Made by a program: the position numbers and the translations under genes
Shown: positions 11,910-25,400 of the stretch, piece after piece
Layout of the letters: every line of letters begins with the position of its first letter
Position numbering within the stretch: position 1 is the stretch's first letter
DNA from: Glandiceps talaboti
Taxonomy: Eukaryota > Hemichordata > Enteropneusta > Spengelidae
Assembly: GCF_964340395.1 (NCBI RefSeq)
Contig: NC_135562.1
Span: forward strand, 4,216,134 to 4,280,133
DNA length: 64,000 nucleotides
Direction of reading: 5' to 3'
The notes under the pieces: generated by a model
Told to the model about the DNA's origin: nothing
Databases searched by the model: none
What the model saw: only the letters and a program-made list of their open reading frames with translations

Positions 11910-14900
11910 ATCTTTGGCCAATCAAACTACAATTTTCAGTAAAAACATAGTATACCAACACCAGAAATAAGTACCAATACATCTGTATGAGAAGGCAAAT
12001 TACTTTTCAAGTTATAAAAACTAAGATGAGTAATCATACATCCAAAACAGAAATGATAATTTTGCTTTGTCTGACGTTAACTATATAATCCAATTTATAA
12101 ATCAAAACAAAACAAAACAAAACATATAAAAGCCACTGTGCAAGCAAAAATTAGAATGGAAAATCTACATTCACAATATAACTGGGTTTGTAAATTTGCG
12201 ACAATATGAACAATGTATGGAACCAGAAATTATGACAACAAATAGGAAAAAAAACTGGTGAAAGACTCCAAATACAACAAAATATCAAAACTATAAATGA
12301 GGGGGTGTATCTACTCTACAAAACTGCTTGTATCTTGATAATTACAGACATGATACATAATTCCATCTGGCAGAAAGTGATATCTTGTCAAAAATGTCTT
12401 GATAAATTATGCCATGTACACTTCATAAATGATTTTAAAAATCATGGTTATTGCATTGAAAATCCTGCCCTTATACAACACATTCGTCCTGCAAATATCA
12501 TTTTGTTCCCTGTGGACTGATGGTTAGATACAAGGTTTAAATCGACTCCAAGTACAGTATTTAAAACCCAAGGAAAATTATTGGGATTTCATCCAAAACA
12601 TGGTTTTAAAGGAATCGATGTCTGTATGTATTGTAAGAATAAACCAAAAGATGTCAGTGATAGCAAATAGCTGGTATAGTCACATAATCGTAAAACCCAA
12701 AATCATGGTCTGTTATTTTGTGCGAGTTTAAAAGCCTTCCACACATACTATAGCACGTTCTGTTACAATTACATAGAGTTGGACTGACAGCTGTCCACTA
12801 TTTTAAGGCTTACCAATACAACATGTGTGTTGGGAACTTACAGCAGATATGGGGTCGCTTTGGCATTTTACTCATTGGACCCAATGATCTTCATTATGAA
12901 TACATAAATATTTACATTTCAACTCTAGACTAACAAAATAGCACACATAGCCAGATCCTTTACCCAATCACATTCAATGACAGGCATTGTTATTCTGCAT
13001 CAGTGCAGTAAAAACATGCTACTACTGAAATAATTACACATGGACTTGGTAAGTTTAATGGCTTCAATTGTTTACTTTCCAAATAATCAGCAACATGATC
13101 ACTTGTGTATTTCTACATCGCATTTGTGTTTAGCACCTCTGTAACTGTGTTTGAAGTTTTCCGAGTGTGTGTCAACAATGTCAAGCTTCACAAGTAAAAT
13201 GCCAAAGCAACCCAATTTGTGCCGTCATACAACATACTCCATACTAAAGCATGAATTATTAGCTACTGGCACAACTGTCAGCTCTCAAACATGCTTTGGT
13301 ATGAAAAATAACATTCTTTCATAAGAAAATGAAATGACCATAACAAAATAACACAGAATTATGCTCTTTAAAGATTTTCCTGTTGGTTCCAAAATATACC
13401 ATGCACCTCTATAGCTACTTCATCACATGTACAGGCATTTTCTAATCAGTGGGAAGCTGTCAACTTATCTTATCCTGGATTTTGATGTCAAATTTCCTTT
13501 TATTCTGACCCAACTGTTTGTAAAGCTGTACCAAACAACCAGTTCTCACATCTAGATTTTAATTCTAATCCAAATTTGGCCTTTTAAATGTCTTCTGTGT
13601 TTGACGATGAAAATGTAATTTCAAATGTATTCAAGACAAAATAGGCCATAAGATATTTCCAGACTTACTGCCATACATGTGCAAAATATATTTTGAAACC
13701 AGAAAGTAGACAATAAGTTGAATGTTAACTCAGGAAACCATGATATTAAGATTCCATTCAAAAGCCATCTGGACTGACAATATATGTCTGTATAACAATA
13801 TTGTACAAATTTTTAATGAAAAACTCACTAAACAAACAAATGTGTTAATGTGATAAAGTTGTGATAGTTCAAGCAAAATGTGTAGTGATCTGGTGACAAA
13901 ATATAAACCATTATTGTGTTCTACCAACTTACAACGGTTGTAGTTACTTTCTGGTCTAACTAGCTGGAAACTCATTAATGTCAATGTTATTTGTGTCTTT
14001 TTCATAATTGTCAAAATTCAAATTCTTGATACAAGTATGAGGACTTTTAAAGTATTATGGATCTGTTTCTGTCAGTGATACAAACTGGGTTTCTTAGGGG
14101 GTACAACAAGACACCTCCCTTGTTATATCTCCCTAGCTTAATCATTAATGCACACCTGGTCCACAGAACTGCTGTTTTGTCATAATTAGAAGGGGTACTG
14201 TGTTTTATTCCATGCACAAGCCAAGTTGAACAAAGAATATGGAATTTATACTCTGGTTGTTCTATGTCACGACAACATGCGTCTATGTCACTGGTTCTGC
14301 TGTGTTCAAAATATGAGTTAAAACGTTCAAATTTGCCATTATTTTCCCTGGTTTTCTTTGATATTACTGGTGCGGGTATAGTTATGTTATTCTCCAATAT
14401 CTGTCTTCATTCAGCCAGAAAATACTCATGACCTTAGGGCTGTCACTACTCGTAGTGACACAACATAAAGGCCCCTTAGGTCACTCATATATTCCTGGGC
14501 TGAACCATAGACACTATGGCTGAACGAAGAAAAATATTAGGGAATAAGATCCAAGTGTCTCACATATACTATGATAAACTTGTGTCACTAAATTACTATG
14601 TAGGTCACATCCTGTGGTAATTATCCTTGCTACAACACACAGTAACAGCTCAATGTCTAAATTTGATGATAAATAGCGAGAGATGAACTCTATCAGCTTG
14701 GATGTAGAATTGGTTGACTTTGAAGACATCTGTGTGACATCCAGGTAGTATGTCGAGTGTTACCTTTGAATAAGTTTACATCAAAGTGTACATACTGTCA
14801 AACTGTTGTGTTTCTAATTGCCAAAATACTCTCTCTGTTCAGGGTATACGGCTGACTTTCATGACCCCTACATATATGTTACACACTGGAGTACATCAGG

Positions 14901-15420
14901 TGCCATCTTTGAATAAATTTACATCAAATTGTAAACTTGCCATCAAACTGTTATGTGCCCCATTGCAAGGATACCTTTTCCAACTACACAAGATTTAAAT
15001 TTCTATTGGCTCCTTAGGCAAGCTACCATATTGAACAGGTCTTTGCAGAAGACACAGCCCCCTCAAATACATTACTTCTATGTGACTGAGTGGACACATA
15101 ATTTGAAAGAAATTGGTCGCAACAAATAAATACTACAAAATCTTCGGGGGACTAAACAGATATAAAGTTCTCCAGGAAGGACTGAGTGTAAACTTTCTGG
15201 ATCACACAGAGGTCATGAAAGTGATGATGAAGTGGGATTGTTCATCCCAAATCCTAATAATGAGGTGTGGTCAAGCTATAATAATGTAACCCTTGAACAA
15301 AATATGTCTGATAAAAAATAAACCCAGAATATCTATATAAGGCAGTGCATTGTTCTGTCAATAAAAAGCAGTTAATCCAAAAGTACACATGGAATAAGAA
15401 TACCTCCATTCTCACAAAAT
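11910..15420. other. Gene-free interval
   Basis: No supported exon, RNA gene or long repeat apart from the dispersed family copy at 14205-14530. Short open frames here are isolated and lack splice signals. Confidence 0.45.
14205..14530 (-). mobile_element. Copy of dispersed family with GTGACCTAAGGGGCCTTTGTCAC-like arm
   Basis: It contains, in minus orientation, the series found at 39345-39665: a TTCTTCATTCAGCC arm, the palindromic pair of GTGACctaagg / ccttaggTCAC arms, TATTACTGGTGC, TGTCACTGGTTCTGCTGTG, then GACAACATGCGTC and ATATGGAATTTATACTCTGG. This is one of the two most complete copies, about 325 bp, with no coding capacity. The family is non-autonomous and its class is unknown. Confidence 0.65.
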
Positions 15421-15424
15421 ACTG

Positions 15425-15960
15425 TTAAAATATCACAAGGCATTCACAGCATATGCATGTATGACTTATCACAAGGCATTCATATACATGTATAATGACA
15501 TTATGACAATGCATTCATATACATGTATGACATTATGACAAGGCATTCATATACATGTATAATGACCTTAACATAAGGCATTCATATACATGTATAATGA
15601 CCTTATGGCAAGGCATTCATATACATGTATAACAACCTTATGACAAGGCATTCATATACGTGTGTAATGACCTTATGACACGGCATTCATATACTTGTAT
15701 AATGACCTTATGGCAAGGCTTTCATATACATGTATAATGACCTTATGGCAAGGCATTCATATACATGTATAACAACCTTATGACAAGGCATTCATATACG
15801 TGTGTAATGACCTTATGACACGGCATTCATATACTTGTATAATGACCTTATGGCAAGGCTTTCATATACATGTATAATGACCTTATCACAATGCATTCAT
15901 ATACATGTATAATGACTTTATGACAAGGCATTCATGTGCATGTATATGACCCCATCAAAA
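15425..15960. repeat. 35-bp minisatellite with exact 140-bp higher-order duplication
   Basis: About 15 units of AAGGCATTCATATACATGTA plus TAATGACCTTATGAC. Bases 15601-15740 and 15741-15880 are identical over 140 bp (four units). The high identity of this block shows recent unequal exchange inside an older array. Related single units continue to about 16200. Confidence 0.95.
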
Positions 15961-16740
15961 GACATTCAAATGTATAGATATATTAATGACTGACTTACAA
16001 GCAGTCACAATGTTTACATTTAAAATGATCTTCACATTGCATTTACAATGCATTACAAGGCATTCAGACTATATGCATGTATGACCTCTTCACAAGGCAT
16101 TCATAATATATACATATAAGGCCGTTACAAGGCATTGATATTGCATACATCTGACCTCATCAATAGGCATTCACACTGTGTGCAAGGATATGACCTAATC
16201 ACATAGCAATCACATTGTACACATGTAAAATGACCCTGTCATACATTTGCATAGTAAGGTTAGGTATACAGCACCTCTCCATGCCCATCTCTCCTATAAA
16301 GTAGCAATTTGATTATTTGCATTTGACCTTTGACATTCCAATGTGTAAGAAATAAAGTTCTAAAAAACAATAACACCAATCCATTCTTAAGGAGAGTCTT
16401 GACATTATTCTAAATATTCAACTTCCATATGAGGAACAACCTTAGTAACAATATTTACAAATATCAGCAGGTTTCATTTTTAATTTTCATCTTTATCAAA
16501 TATGTATTCTATATTTTAATGATTAATATCTGCCTATTAGGTACTTATTTCCTGATAAAATACTCGTCTGTATGGCCAACTTGATTTCTATTCATACCTT
16601 TAGTATAGTATGCATTTCAGTTTGTCTTGTCCTATACACACATCTCCTCTGTGTTGCCACAGTATTGATAGTCATGGAGCTGGTGTCCAGCTCACAGCTA
16701 CAATTTACAAATAAGATAATGTTTGTGATACATAAAACAG
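15961..16740. other. Gene-free interval
   Basis: Diverged remnants of the 35-bp unit (GGCATTCA... every 60-70 bp) reach about 16200, then plain AT-rich sequence follows. No gene is seen. Confidence 0.45.
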
Positions 16741-16764
16741 ACACTGTGTTGTTGTTGTTGTTGT

Positions 16765-16910
16765 TTTTGCTAAGGTTGAGGGAACCCAGTATCAGAGAAG
16801 AGAAATCGGGTAAATAGACATAATTCGCTATTCAGTGCAATAAAAGTTTGTTTTGAAATACAGGGAAAGTGAAAAGGAAAACTCGGGTACGTTTTACCTA
16901 CTTACCACCT
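16765..16910. repeat. Dispersed repeat, relative of 42820-43000
   Basis: It shares TTTTTGCTAAGGTTGAGGGA at one end and TTTACCTACTTACCACCTTAG at the other with the segment at 42820-43000 in the coiled-coil gene. The ends are roughly inverted repeats (TTTTTGCTAAGGTTG against CCACCTTAGGCCAAAAA), so a small DNA transposon derivative is likely. Confidence 0.5.
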
Positions 16911-17258
16911 TAGGCCAAAAAAAAATAATTGTGTGTTTCCAATAACACAGACTTAGAAAATAGGGTAGGTAGGTCAGGATTTTGTTTCATTTTATTTTAT
17001 CTTTTGAATCATTTTCATGTTTGAAAGATACTGCTTCGGCCAAAAATCAAACAAACTGTCGGTCAGAATACCCCTTCTGTGATAGTTTGATGAAATATGT
17101 ACAGGTATCACTGGGGGAGGAAAGTAGACATGCATGAAGGTCAAGAAGAGAAAGACTTTCTTATCTTTTTCTTTTTTTAAATGTTTAAAATGTTGAGTTG
17201 GACGCTTCAACTAGAGCCAGGTAGGTTATCGGAAACACATATTTTTTTTTTGGCCTTA
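16911..17258. mobile_element. Inverted-repeat element with AGGCCAAAAAAAAAT ends
   Basis: The left end TTAGGCCAAAAAAAAATAAT then GTGTGTTTCCAATAAC is inverted at the right end (GTTATCGGAAACACATATTT then a T-run and GGCCTTAA). It spans about 345 bp with no coding capacity. A fragment of the same family is at about 34228-34290. Confidence 0.6.
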
Positions 17259-17259
17259 A

Positions 17260-18600
17260 TAAAAACAGTGAATCAATATAAACAATCTAAAATCACTGTG
17301 CTTTAAATAGACTGTGGCATGAAGAGTTCAAAAATAAAAACCATTTGGGATATATAAAAATGACATACTGAAGTTCAACACTACGCTATCTGAACAAAAA
17401 CAACCACTGGGGTCAACAGAAGGTCATCACAATAGCATATTGTGCCTCAACAATAAATTTAGTCTCAGTTACCCAGACTCTTACCACTGGGGGCTCTACT
17501 ACAAGACCACCCAGACAAAAGTCTGAGGAAACATAATCCTGACTCGCTCACTCCAGATCTCTCTTCCAGAGCAGTGCATGCTGGGAAATATTTCACATCC
17601 AACATTGCATGCTGAACTATCCAGCTTCCTTCCAGGTTTGCATGTCTCAGACATGTTAGTTACAAAGAACAGGATTCGTAAGCCAATATTTCATGACTTG
17701 GAAGAAATGTACTGTGTGACTTTCGGTGCAGCTGACTTGGGATTATGTTTCCCTACACTCTCATGTGTGTTATCTTGTAGTAGAGTGGTGAGAGTCTGGA
17801 CAACTGAGACTACTAAAATTACAAAGTGTTATCTGTGAATCACCTCTTAGTTGCATAAAGTAATAAAAGTGGCTTATTTCTCTACAGTAACGTTTTGAAC
17901 AGTAGCTGTGAGCTAAACACTTGTTTACTCTTTTAGAATATCAATCCTAGCAACACAATACTGGCACACGACAACTAAATTAATCAGAGTGAAAATCTAC
18001 TTTGTCCTTATCCATGGTCAGCTAGCAAGATAACAAGCAACTGCAATCTATGAGAGCTATTTGTATTTAGTTATTTCTGTCAATATTTTAGTTAAAACAA
18101 ATTTTGTACTCGTGATAATACTAATAGACTGTATTTCTTCTGAAGGTGCCTTCACTGTTTCTTTCAATACACATATTGCAAATCTCACACTGCACATGGT
18201 TCCCATGGGAATAACGTCAGCCGGAAGTTGATTCTGCACTTTTCCATTTTTTCAAAGTTATTTGTATGGGCTTCATACATGTACAGTGAGAATCACAATA
18301 ACTGTACTACATTTACACCTGTGGTGGTCTGAGGTTGGAATGAGGTGAGTGGAACAGATTAGTTGCCTGGAAAAATGTTCTGACCATTGGGTTTTTACTC
18401 AAATATATACTGTAATTTGTAAACCAGAAAATGTTCACAAAAGACTTATTTTCGCTTATTTCACTGGGCAACAAAAATGCAAAAATAAGAAGTGACTAGT
18501 ACATGAATACAATGTACCAATCTGGTAATTAGTGAAAATCAGACTTTGAAAACTGCGAAAATGTTGAAGTGGCAAAAATATTTAGGTTTACAGTAATTAA
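17260..18600. other. Gene-free interval
   Basis: No supported feature. An 86-codon frame at 17578-17838 starts with ATG but has no recognisable domain, splice partner or repeat match. Confidence 0.4.
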
Positions 18601-18601
18601 A

Positions 18602-18813
18602 GTGTGGTTTTCAAAAGTGGTTCTTGGGGTGTTTTGGTTTTCAAAAGAAGTTCTCGGGGTGTTGTGGTTTTCAAAAGTGGTTCTTGGGGTGTTATGGTTT
18701 TCAAAAGTGGTTCTTGGGGTGTTATGGTTTTCAAAAGTGGTTCTTCGGGTGTTGTGGTTTTCAAAAGTGGTTCTCAGGGTGTTGTGGTTTTCAAAAGTGG
18801 TTCTCAGGGTGTT
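18602..18813. repeat. 30-bp minisatellite, seven units
   Basis: Seven almost identical units of GTGGTTTTCAAAAGTGG plus TTCTTGGGGTGTT. Because the period is a multiple of three and the unit has no stop in any plus-strand frame, all three frames stay open. These are repeat artefacts, not proteins. Confidence 0.97.
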
Positions 18814-18916
18814 GTGGCGCTACTCCATGTTAGGTTTATATAACCAAACTTTTTACATTCCAACACTGTTAAACATATATCACCCATGACACCACATTCA
18901 AACAGGAAATAAAAGC

Positions 18917-19444
18917 TTTATTTTCGAGTTCATCTATGTCATTGTTTATGCAGTGCTCGAAATAAGAGTCAAACGGTTTGCCTTAAATCAGATTTCATTC
19001 ACTGCAATTTTCCATGTATCATTTTTGCGCTGGTATAATTCCCGGCTGCAATTCTTCACTGACCCAGGAAATACTTTGGACATTGGGGGTTTTGCCACTA
19101 CCCTGGTACTCGTCTTGGACTCATAGTGACAAGGCCCCTTAGCTCACTTGCATTTTCCTAAGCTCAACCAAGAAAAATATTGAAAATAATCTAAAATTGA
19201 TAATTTTTTGGAAATTTTATAGCATAGCTGACCATGCACAAGTTACATTAACAATACTTTCTATAGACATTTTCCAAAACCCCTTTTTTGGCAAACACAG
19301 CATACTCAAATTTCAGTTACGTCTTTTTTGCAATTACAAATGTTATTAAATTTCAAAATTCATTAACAAAATTCCAAAATGAACTAGGTTTTCTACAGCT
19401 GTACAAGTGTATTGTTACACTGTGTCCCCTTACAAGGGTCACAG
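18917..19444 (-). other. ASXL: Probable ASXL 3' UTR with poly(A) signal
   Basis: After the ASXL stop codon (TAA at 19447-19445), the first clear AATAAA on the minus strand is at 18922-18917, which would give a 3' UTR of roughly 0.5 kb. Part of it (about 19100-19190) is a copy of a dispersed inverted-repeat family also seen at 14205, 34335 and 39345. Nothing in it looks coding. Confidence 0.5.
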
Positions 19445-22400
19445 TTACTTGATGAGGCATGCAACACATAGTGTTGAGGGTCCAATACAGTCATCATGGC
19501 AGAAAGCACCACAGCCTTTACACATTATCATAGCCTTTAGACGACAAGAACATTTCCCCATGGATGACGGTCCGTTAGTTTCTGCTGAAGACACTGAATT
19601 ATGATGACTCAATGGTACACTATTTTGAGGTCCCGATTCACAAGAACAAACTGGCAAAGGTCTGTTTTCATTCTGCACAACCGTAACATGAGGTCCTGAC
19701 ATGTGTGAGTTCACTATTGCCGTTGTCCCTTGGTTTTCTGATCCATTTGGAATCAAACTACAAGTGCTACTTTGGGTGCTTCCGTCTAAACTTCCAGGCC
19801 GAGGAAACTCGCATGACTTATCTTCACTTGTAAATCCACTGCCATCCTCTGACGCATTACTTATAGTGTCAGAGCCAGCAGTACTGTCATTGGGTAAGAA
19901 AGCACCATTGTTTGTTATTTCTCCTACTTTATTGGAATCAGCCTCACTATTTGATCTACTCCCTGACAACTTGCTACTTTTCGGTGCCTGCGCACTTTGC
20001 GATAGCGGTACACCGTCCATGTCCGGTGAAACTTTGGCACTGCTATTGTCATATGTTAGACTTTCACAAGGAAATGTAGTAGCACCTGTATTTGTATGCA
20101 TCATCATTTGTGAGTTCCTACTAGTGACAGGGAGTTGTCCATCAACTTTTGTTCTGATAATTTGGTTCGTTACAGAGCTGTGCTGACTGACTACGGGGGC
20201 AGCAATCAACAGAGGTTGAGACGCAAGTGCCATGACAGATGCAGCTTGGTTTGGATTAGGAGCCAGTAATCCAATACTACTCACTACTGTTACAGAAGTA
20301 GGAATACTCTGACCAGCCACAGCAACCAATGCATTAGACGCATCCATACCGACTTGACCTGTAGCCGATGATACACTTTCCAGTGATGGCACTGGAACGA
20401 TAGATTTTAAGTTCATCCATTGATGAGGCTTTGGTTTGATTTCAACAAGTCCTGTTCCTTGTACTCTCATCTGTGACTTTGTGTCGTTTGTCACAGCAAC
20501 TGAAGCCGACATGGGTCTTGCTCTAGTCTGAGCCTGAGTCCTGGCAGCTTGCCTTGCCTTTGTTTGTGCTTTTATTTGTGCTAATGTCCTGGTAGTGCCT
20601 TGAGAAGCATGGGCCTTTGCAGCTGTTTGCACCTTGATTTGTGCTAATGTCCTTGTTTGGCCATGAACTGCTTGAGCTTTGCCAGTAGTCTGAACTCGTA
20701 CTTGTGCAGTTGTCTTTAGTGATCTCTGTGGTGGTGAACTAGTTGGCAAAGATTTTGTCGGGCTCAACTCACCCACATATCCATGCTGCTGTAATGGTTG
20801 TGTTTGCATTTTCATTGGCATTTGAGTTTTAGCACATGCATCAGTCATCACTTGGGTCTGTTGCATTTGCTTATTGTCATTAACTTGTTCTGACTGCACA
20901 CAAGCCTGTGCTCCATGTATTTGCTCCTTTTGCTGTGCATAAACCTGTGTTGGAACTGATGGCGCCCTCTCTGGTTGAACAGACTGATTCTCTTGTTGTT
21001 GCTGTATCTCTTTAGCTGGTTCTTCTCTATGAACAATAGTAACTTTCACCTTCTTCGCAGGTGGATGCTCAAAATTGAATAAACTCTTTGGCCTCTTGAG
21101 GGCAGTCCTTGCTTGTTGAACAACATCCTCTGGCCTTCCTAGTTCTGAGGGTTCATTTAACATACGTACAAGCCGTGGACTTTGTAATATTCTTGGTTTT
21201 GTCCTTTCATTAGTAATTGAACTTGAAGATGCTAGAAGGCTAGTCGCTGACACATTCCAATTGTCTAATTCATTTCTCTTTCCACTTTTCGTAGATTTAG
21301 AGGTCGAATTCGATGACCTTCTACTGTTTGTATCTGAACTTGATTTAGTTGACATATGATGTATGGAAGGTCGTGATATTTTCAGTGTTGATGCACTCAA
21401 TGATGATATGTTCCTTGTAACAATACTTGTATTATACTGTTCAAATGAGATTGGGTCTGGTAATATTGACTGTCCCCATATTGGCTCAAAATGTTTCACC
21501 TAGGAATAAAAACAGACAAGACAGAGTCAGATAAACAATGTATAAAGAAAATTTACACTCATTTTATACAAATACACACTACACCATACACAATTGATAC
21601 ACATGGCTAGTGGAAGGGGGGGGGGGGGTTGGAAGGAGGAGGGTGGGGGTGGATCAGTTAAAATATGAAGTCCAAGTTATTCTTTATATTATAACATTAC
21701 ACAAAGTTCCTTTACTATTAAAATGTAATTCGCAACGGAAATTCACCTGGGTCAGTTCAAAGTTAACTGGGTTGGATGTTCAAAGTTAACTAGGTTGGAT
21801 GTGCAAAGTTAACTGGGTCGGATGTTCAAAGTGGAAATAATACAGGTGAAAGTTAAAAGCTTAAGTCACAATCATTCACAGTATTAGGTTATTTAAACTT
21901 GAATATTGTTAAGAAATACTCATTTGTTCAAAGGACCATGACTGAAAACATTTCTCACAACAAATCACAGAATCAGCACCCTTTAAGTAGGCAGTACATG
22001 TGTATCTACATTCAACAGAACACAGGATAGCAAACTTGTGGACTTAATCAACTAATGTTCATATCATATCTTGCTTGTCTAGTTCCATAAGGGGCAAGAT
22101 CAATAGTTCATTGTTGACTAAAAAATGCAATTCTTTTGCCTTTGTATTCATAGTACTACATACTAATACATACTGACATGAAATTGATTGTGCTGTCTGA
22201 AACAATTATCAATTTTGGGCAACTAACTTACAAGGGGTGGGTTGGGGGTGGGAGTGTCTGAGGCTTAACTAAAAGAATATTATTTTTTATCCTAAATCGA
22301 ACAAATGATCCCCCCCCCCCCAGGGAACTGAGTGGTATTATCCAGAAATACAGAGTTGAAATTAACATATAAAGTTGTGCATTATCTTACCTTCCAAGGA

Positions 22401-25400
22401 TCAAGTTTTGCTTGTTCTCTTTCTGCCTCTTGTTTTATTTTCATTTTATTTTCCGGTGTAAATTCTCCATCCGCCAGTCTATCCTTCCATTCTATACAAG
22501 CCCTTGCAAAGAATTCATTACTCAAAGCAGTACCACTCATCCTACAAAGACAATTAGCATACATTACTAACGAGACTGTCAGTTAAAATGAGATGTATGA
22601 CTCCTTGGTATCAGAAAGGCATTCTGAAGTTGAAAATGACGAACAAAACTAAGTGATTTCTGAAATATATTCAGTAGTTCTTTTTGAGTCTTAAGTTTCC
22701 ATTTCTATCCTGTTTATCTCCATGGCAACCTTTGAAGACACTAACCTTATTTCCATGTATGTAGCATGCCCTCACGTGACCATAAACTGCATATTAATTT
22801 TTCTGCACTTCATTGATTCATTGTGGGTGTACACATACTGGATCACCATATTAGGTAATGTGTGTTTTTAGTAGTCTTGGCTGTTGTGCCACAGTCGGTA
22901 ACAGTTTTGTTGTTTCTGTTCAGAATGCAAAGCTCACTGCATTTTTCCCCTCTATTGACAATTGGCAAAGTCATTGTGGTCTCCCTTTAACTAGAGTTCC
23001 CAACTCTGAATTCAAGATGTGCGTGTACATTTTGATTGCATGCCTAAGTTAAAATGTCTCTGCACAAGCCTGAAATCTGTCAACTTACCTTGTTGCACCA
23101 TCAGGACTCATAACTTTGTCTACAGCAGGTAGTAATTGTAAAAGTTTATGCTGACATGCTGCAGGTAAACTACTAAAAGTATGCTTGTTGATCAGCGCCT
23201 GCAATGACAAAAGATTAATATTCAATTTGACTAAGGATAGGACATCTAAATGTATGAGTATTCTATATCTTGACGCAAACGTCACAACATTTAGAATCTT
23301 CCATCCAACAAATGGGTGATAATTATCATAAATCAAAATACAACTGACCCTTTTCTTTGTGTACAGTCCTTGCAAAACAGTATCTCAAACTTCAGAGTCT
23401 CCTGTTTAGCAATATCTAATTACATGTTTTTCCATTTCCAATACTAAGCACCCCATTATAAATGATGTAGTATTTAGTTCTCAAACCATGGATGGTGAGT
23501 CTCATTGTAGCAATCCAAAGTTTACATCTACCCCAATTTCCAAAGGCTTTTCACCAAGGTTTCCTTAAAACTAGTCTAGTTCCTATATGGTATAGTTATG
23601 ACTTACACCTCCACTCAGTGTGGTTTCTATATGGTATCGTTACGATTTACACCTCCACTCACAGTCTAGATACAAACGGTATTGTTACGCGTGACCTCCA
23701 CTCACAGTCTAGCTCCTATATGGTATTGTTATGATTTACACCTCCACTCACAGTATGGTTTAGTTAGAGACCAAGGTGGCATCCAGTCTGCCATAAAACT
23801 ATCATGAAATGTTTGTGTGTTCCATTTAAATGTTTCCAAAGCTCTGATTTTACTCACTACTCCTAAATCTCCCAATATAATACATCCCCCCTCCCCTCTA
23901 CCCCACCCCTCACACCCACCAGAACTACAAAGTGTGCTTATAACATGATGTAATTCTTACCTTTAGATTGGTATTTACAAGTATTGAATCTGGTGTCTCC
24001 AAATCTACACAGCCTACTTTAGTTCTTGCAATTTGAGATGCTGTAGAGAAACAGAAAGTATAAGTCATCCATGATATCATGACTTGTACCATGCATGGGC
24101 CATATAGAACAAAAAAATATGGAATATATACTCTGGCCATTCTATGTCACGACAATGCATGCCTACGTCACTGGTTCTGCTGTGTTTGAAATATGAGCTC
24201 CACATGCATTTTTCTGACGTTCTTCCCCTAAATTGAAATCAATGTGTGCTTTACCAGGTTTACAACTCTCTGCTACTAGGATTCACTCTTCTCTGGCACT
24301 GAGGTTCTACTTAGATAAAACACTAACGCTAAACAATTTACCCTCCTTAACAAAAGCACTGTCTAATACCCTATATCAAGGTGGCTGCTTGGGGCGCTAT
24401 TCAATAGCCACTATATCAAAATAAATTTTGATTCAAAAGCTATGCATACACACCAAATTTCAAAATTCTACCCCAAAGTGAACTATCTTCATGTTTATCC
24501 ACCTAACACTGTCTAATACCCCATGTGTAGGTGGCTGCTAGAGGGGGCTGTCTGCCTAACACTGTCTAATACTCATTGTCTAACGACTATACTTACAATG
24601 ACTAAGCTTCTTGTTAAATCTTCTTCTTGGCTGAAAATGACGAAAAAAGTAACAGATCTGTTAATTTGGAAGTCAACATATCTACACAAGATATTTAGTA
24701 GTACACTTGATATTAAACTTCTATTCAGGAGGTACATGTAAACTACCCTTCATCACACTACCTTGTCAATGATATATGTTATGGTTACTGTATCAAGAGT
24801 TCTGCTCCATGCGAATTTATAGAGTACTGGGTTCTAGCCTATGATTTTCATATATTAGTCAGAATTCTTGCCAGGTCTGTACAGTATAGCATAGCGGGTT
24901 CCATTTTACAATTTCATAATATGGTGCAAGTCACACTTCCCCCAAGTTTGTACAACACAGTGGATTAAAAACCTACAATGTAATAGTCAAAGTTCTTCAA
25001 AAGTCAGCATAGTAGGTTCCACCCTACAGACTTCTCCCTATCCTTTTATAGCGGTTGTCATTCTATATATTAACTTTCTTCATAACATGATACACAATCT
25101 AAGGCTTATGAATATTTATCATTATCAACAGATAATTAATATATAATTTGAATACTAGAGAGATATATTCAATTTCACCTCAGATTATGCACTAGATGCA
25201 TATGGTCGTTTGAAAGCAAAACTACCCAGTTTCAAAATTTTTCAAAAAACTCATAAAATTCTTTAAAATCTTCAGTACCCTGTATATACATTTTTAAAAT
25301 ATTTCAGTTTACCTTTCTGCTAAGTCCTGGAATGGCTGCCATAATTTCACTGGGTGTTTGTTTCTTGTTCTGTCCTCCAGTGTTGTTACAGTTCACTGCA

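Noticed and set aside
15425-15960. Possible CRISPR-like array (35-bp regular repeats)
   Set aside because: The repeats are directly contiguous without spacers, and the genome is an animal one.
17578-17838. 86-residue plus-strand frame with an ATG start
   Set aside because: No domain, no neighbouring exon with matching phase, and no poly(A) signal in position; the length is within chance for this much sequence.
18569-18889. Overlapping repetitive frames of 69-106 residues
   Set aside because: They come from a stop-free 30-bp minisatellite; there is no start context, splice partner or known repeat protein.
19701-20186. 161-residue plus-strand frame
   Set aside because: Antisense shadow of the long last exon of ASXL, whose minus-strand reading ends in a recognisable PHD finger.
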